DNA from: Brumimicrobium sp965659845
Lineage (GTDB): Bacteria; Bacteroidota; Bacteroidia; Flavobacteriales_D; Crocinitomicaceae
Length of the DNA stretch: 8,168 bases
Assembly: GCA_965659845.1 (NCBI GenBank)
Contig: CBFHXS010000105.1
Coordinates: forward strand, 1-8,168
Direction of reading: 5' to 3'
This document shows, piece by piece, positions 6,527-8,168 of this stretch (the stretch's first letter is position 1; each line of letters starts with the position of its first letter). The translations under genes were made by a program, and so were the position numbers. The notes under the pieces were generated by a model that worked only from the letters and a program-made list of their open reading frames with translations, was not told where the DNA came from and ran no database searches.

Positions 6527-7345
6527 ATGAGTGAGTCACATAAGATGATTGACGTAAAAAAAGTCATTCACGATAAAAACCCAAAACTCTTAAAGCGTTT
6601 GCCAAGGTTCATTGTAAGTTATCTTCAAAAGATCTTGCATGAAAAAGACGTGAATGAGTTCATTTATGAGCATCGGAATGACTCTCCTATTGAGTTCTGT
6701 TTGTCCGTAATGCGTAAATTTAACATTCAAGTAACGAGTGAAGGGTTAGAAAATATCCCTAAAGAAAAAGGTGCTGTTTTAGCCATGAACCATCCTTTAG
6801 GAGGCATGGACGCAATGGCCTTAGTTACCGTTCTACATGAGATAAGACCTGATGTAAAATTTGTAGTAAATGACGTTCTCTTACACCTTGAGAACTTGCG
6901 CCCTATTTTCGTTGGTGTAAATAAACACGGTAAAAATGCCGCACAGTCTTTACGTAAAGTAGATGAAACATTTGCTAGCGATCAATTACTCTGCATATTC
7001 CCTGCTGGATTAGTAAGTCGAAAACAAAAAGGAAAAGTAAAAGATCTAAAATGGAGAAAAACCTTTGTATCGAGGTCAAAAAAATATAGCAAGACTATTA
7101 TCCCTGTATATATCGAAGGTGCTTTGTCAAATTTCTTTTACAATTTGTATACTGTTCGTAAGAAGCTTGGGATAAAAGCAAACATTGAGATGCTTTACCT
7201 TGTTAACGAACTATACAAGCAGAATGATAAGAGAATTACTATTAAATTTGGACCGCAATTAGATGCATCTGATTTTGATAAATCAAAATCAAATGATGAA
7301 TGGGCTCAATATGTTAAAGAAAAAGTTTACGAATTAAAGGAATAG
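6527..7345 (+). CDS. PlsC-like lysophospholipid/aminolipid O-acyltransferase
   Basis: A 272-residue member of the LPLAT (PlsC) superfamily, which moves acyl groups from acyl-ACP or acyl-CoA to a hydroxyl. Block I is NHPLGGMD with His89 and Asp95, one residue longer between His and Asp than the usual HX4D. The block III equivalent is FPAGLVSR at 158-165 instead of FPEGTRS. 'IIPVYIEG' resembles block IV. These variants recall the hemolysin-like/OlsA-GlsA branch more than true phosphatidic-acid PlsC. There is no strong membrane helix, so it is probably a peripheral inner-membrane enzyme. Its stop is one base from the start of an OlsB/GlsB-like N-acyltransferase, which strongly suggests a two-step pathway: N-acylation of an amino acid by a 3-hydroxy fatty acid, then O-acylation of that hydroxyl by this enzyme. 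Glycine and ornithine are the leading candidates. A general lysophospholipid acyltransferase is the alternative. Confidence 0.87.
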   Translation: MSESHKMIDVKKVIHDKNPKLLKRLPRFIVSYLQKILHEKDVNEFIYEHRNDSPIEFCLSVMRKFNIQVTSEGLENIPKEKGAVLAMNHPLGGMDAMALVTVLHEIRPDVKFVVNDVLLHLENLRPIFVGVNKHGKNAAQSLRKVDETFASDQLLCIFPAGLVSRKQKGKVKDLKWRKTFVSRSKKYSKTIIPVYIEGALSNFFYNLYTVRKKLGIKANIEMLYLVNELYKQNDKRITIKFGPQLDASDFDKSKSNDEWAQYVKEKVYELKE

Positions 7346-7346
7346 C

Positions 7347-8168
7347 ATGTCACAAATAGTTGAAGAAATCATACCACCTGTTGATCGTTCACTCATCAAG
7401 AACGAACTTACCTCTGAGCGGTTTGCTCGCACAACTCGGAAAGGTGATAATGAAATCTATATTGTCAATTATCACAATTCACCATATACACTGCGCGAGA
7501 TAGGGAGACTGCGAGAACTATCTTTTAGATCTGCCGGAGGGGGGACAAAAAAGTCTTTGGACCTTGATAAATACGATATGAATGAACAATGCTATGAACA
7601 GCTTATCGTTTGGAGTCCAGAAGATGAAGAAATTATCGGCGGATATCGTTTCATACATTGTGCAAACATTTTGACCGAAGAAGAGGAACAATTTATTCCC
7701 ATGAGTACTTCTCATTATTTTAGCTTCTCTAAGGAGTTCAAAGATGTGTATTTGCCGAAAACAATTGAATTAGGTAGGAGCTGGGTTCAGCCAAACTATC
7801 AACCTTCGGTAAATCCTAGAAAAGGATTATTTGCGTTAGATAACATTTGGGATGGCCTGGCAGTTCTAACCGTGATTTATCCGAATTTAGAATACTTTTT
7901 TGGAAAAGTCACCATGTATCCGGATTATGATGTTGAAAGCCGGGACTTCTTGCTTCATTTTCTAAGACATTACTTCCCTGATCCTGATAACTTGGCGGAA
8001 TCATTATATCCTCTGGAAAAACAAGGAGACGTGAAAGAGTATGAAAAACTCCTTTCTGGATTAGAGTTTAAAGACGGATTCAAAGTGCTTAATCAGTATA
8101 TTAGAGCAAAAGGTGCTATTGTGCCACCGTTAATGAATATTTACATGCACCTTTCTCCTACGATGAGA
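7347..8168 (+). CDS. OlsB/GlsB-like N-acyltransferase (GNAT fold), C-terminus cut by window edge
   Basis: The frame opens with ATG at 7347, one base after the previous stop, and is still open after 274 codons. AAGGA at 7337-7341 is a possible ribosome binding site. Translational coupling to the upstream gene is likely. Features fit the family of ornithine/glycine acyl-ACP N-acyltransferases (hemolysin-like GNAT, Acetyltransf_5): 'IGRLRELSFR' at 52-61, a Gly-rich 'SAGGGT' at 62-67, 'DLDKYD' at 72-77, 'EIIGGYRF' at 95-102 and 'IELGRSWV' at 140-147. In this family the enzyme joins a 3-hydroxy-acyl chain to the amino group of ornithine, glycine or a similar amino acid. No signal peptide is present, so it should act at the cytoplasmic face. 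Most homologues in this group exceed 300 residues, so only a short C-terminal part is probably missing. Family is fairly secure; the amino-acid substrate is not known from sequence. Confidence 0.85.
   Translation, partial: MSQIVEEIIPPVDRSLIKNELTSERFARTTRKGDNEIYIVNYHNSPYTLREIGRLRELSFRSAGGGTKKSLDLDKYDMNEQCYEQLIVWSPEDEEIIGGYRFIHCANILTEEEEQFIPMSTSHYFSFSKEFKDVYLPKTIELGRSWVQPNYQPSVNPRKGLFALDNIWDGLAVLTVIYPNLEYFFGKVTMYPDYDVESRDFLLHFLRHYFPDPDNLAESLYPLEKQGDVKEYEKLLSGLEFKDGFKVLNQYIRAKGAIVPPLMNIYMHLSPTMR

Noticed and set aside
1..8168. Search by eye for tRNA, rRNA, CRISPR, insertion sequences, toxin-antitoxin or phage-defence genes
   Set aside because: No cloverleaf, spaced repeat array, transposase motif or terminal inverted repeat was seen; all long frames are accounted for by housekeeping and envelope genes.

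Overview
The window looks like chromosomal DNA of a Bacteroidota species, most likely of the class Flavobacteriia. The DNA is AT-rich. Five of the six visible start codons follow A/T-rich leaders without a Shine-Dalgarno sequence; only the last gene has an AAGGA-like stretch before it. The proteins also fit: a DPP IV-type S9 peptidase, a secreted lamin-tail-domain protein, and a CCDC81-type HU domain joined through a membrane span to a SPOR domain. I see no insertion sequence, phage gene, CRISPR array, tRNA or rRNA. This looks like core genome, not an accessory island.

Left part (1-2800): the start of a secreted lamin-tail-domain protein runs leftward off the edge. A divergent spacer of about 300 bases follows, then a complete secreted dipeptidyl peptidase IV with an intact Ser-Asp-His triad and double-Glu motif. 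A 13-bp hairpin closes that unit.

Middle (2830-4170): a complete hexameric-type citrate synthase (gltA) stands alone. It is followed by a textbook intrinsic terminator with a GCAA tetraloop and eight T residues.

Right part (4224-8168): four genes on the + strand with gaps of 37, 22 and 1 bases, probably one operon. They encode a metallo-beta-lactamase-fold hydrolase with all metal ligands present, the HU-TM-SPOR protein, a PlsC-like O-acyltransferase, and an OlsB/GlsB-like N-acyltransferase cut by the window edge. The two acyltransferases together resemble the enzyme pair that makes acylated amino-acid lipids (glycine or ornithine lipids). The HU-TM-SPOR protein appears built to join DNA in the cytoplasm to peptidoglycan in the periplasm. 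The right half therefore reads as a cell-envelope cluster, and the HU-TM-SPOR protein and the lipid-synthesis pair are its most interesting parts.
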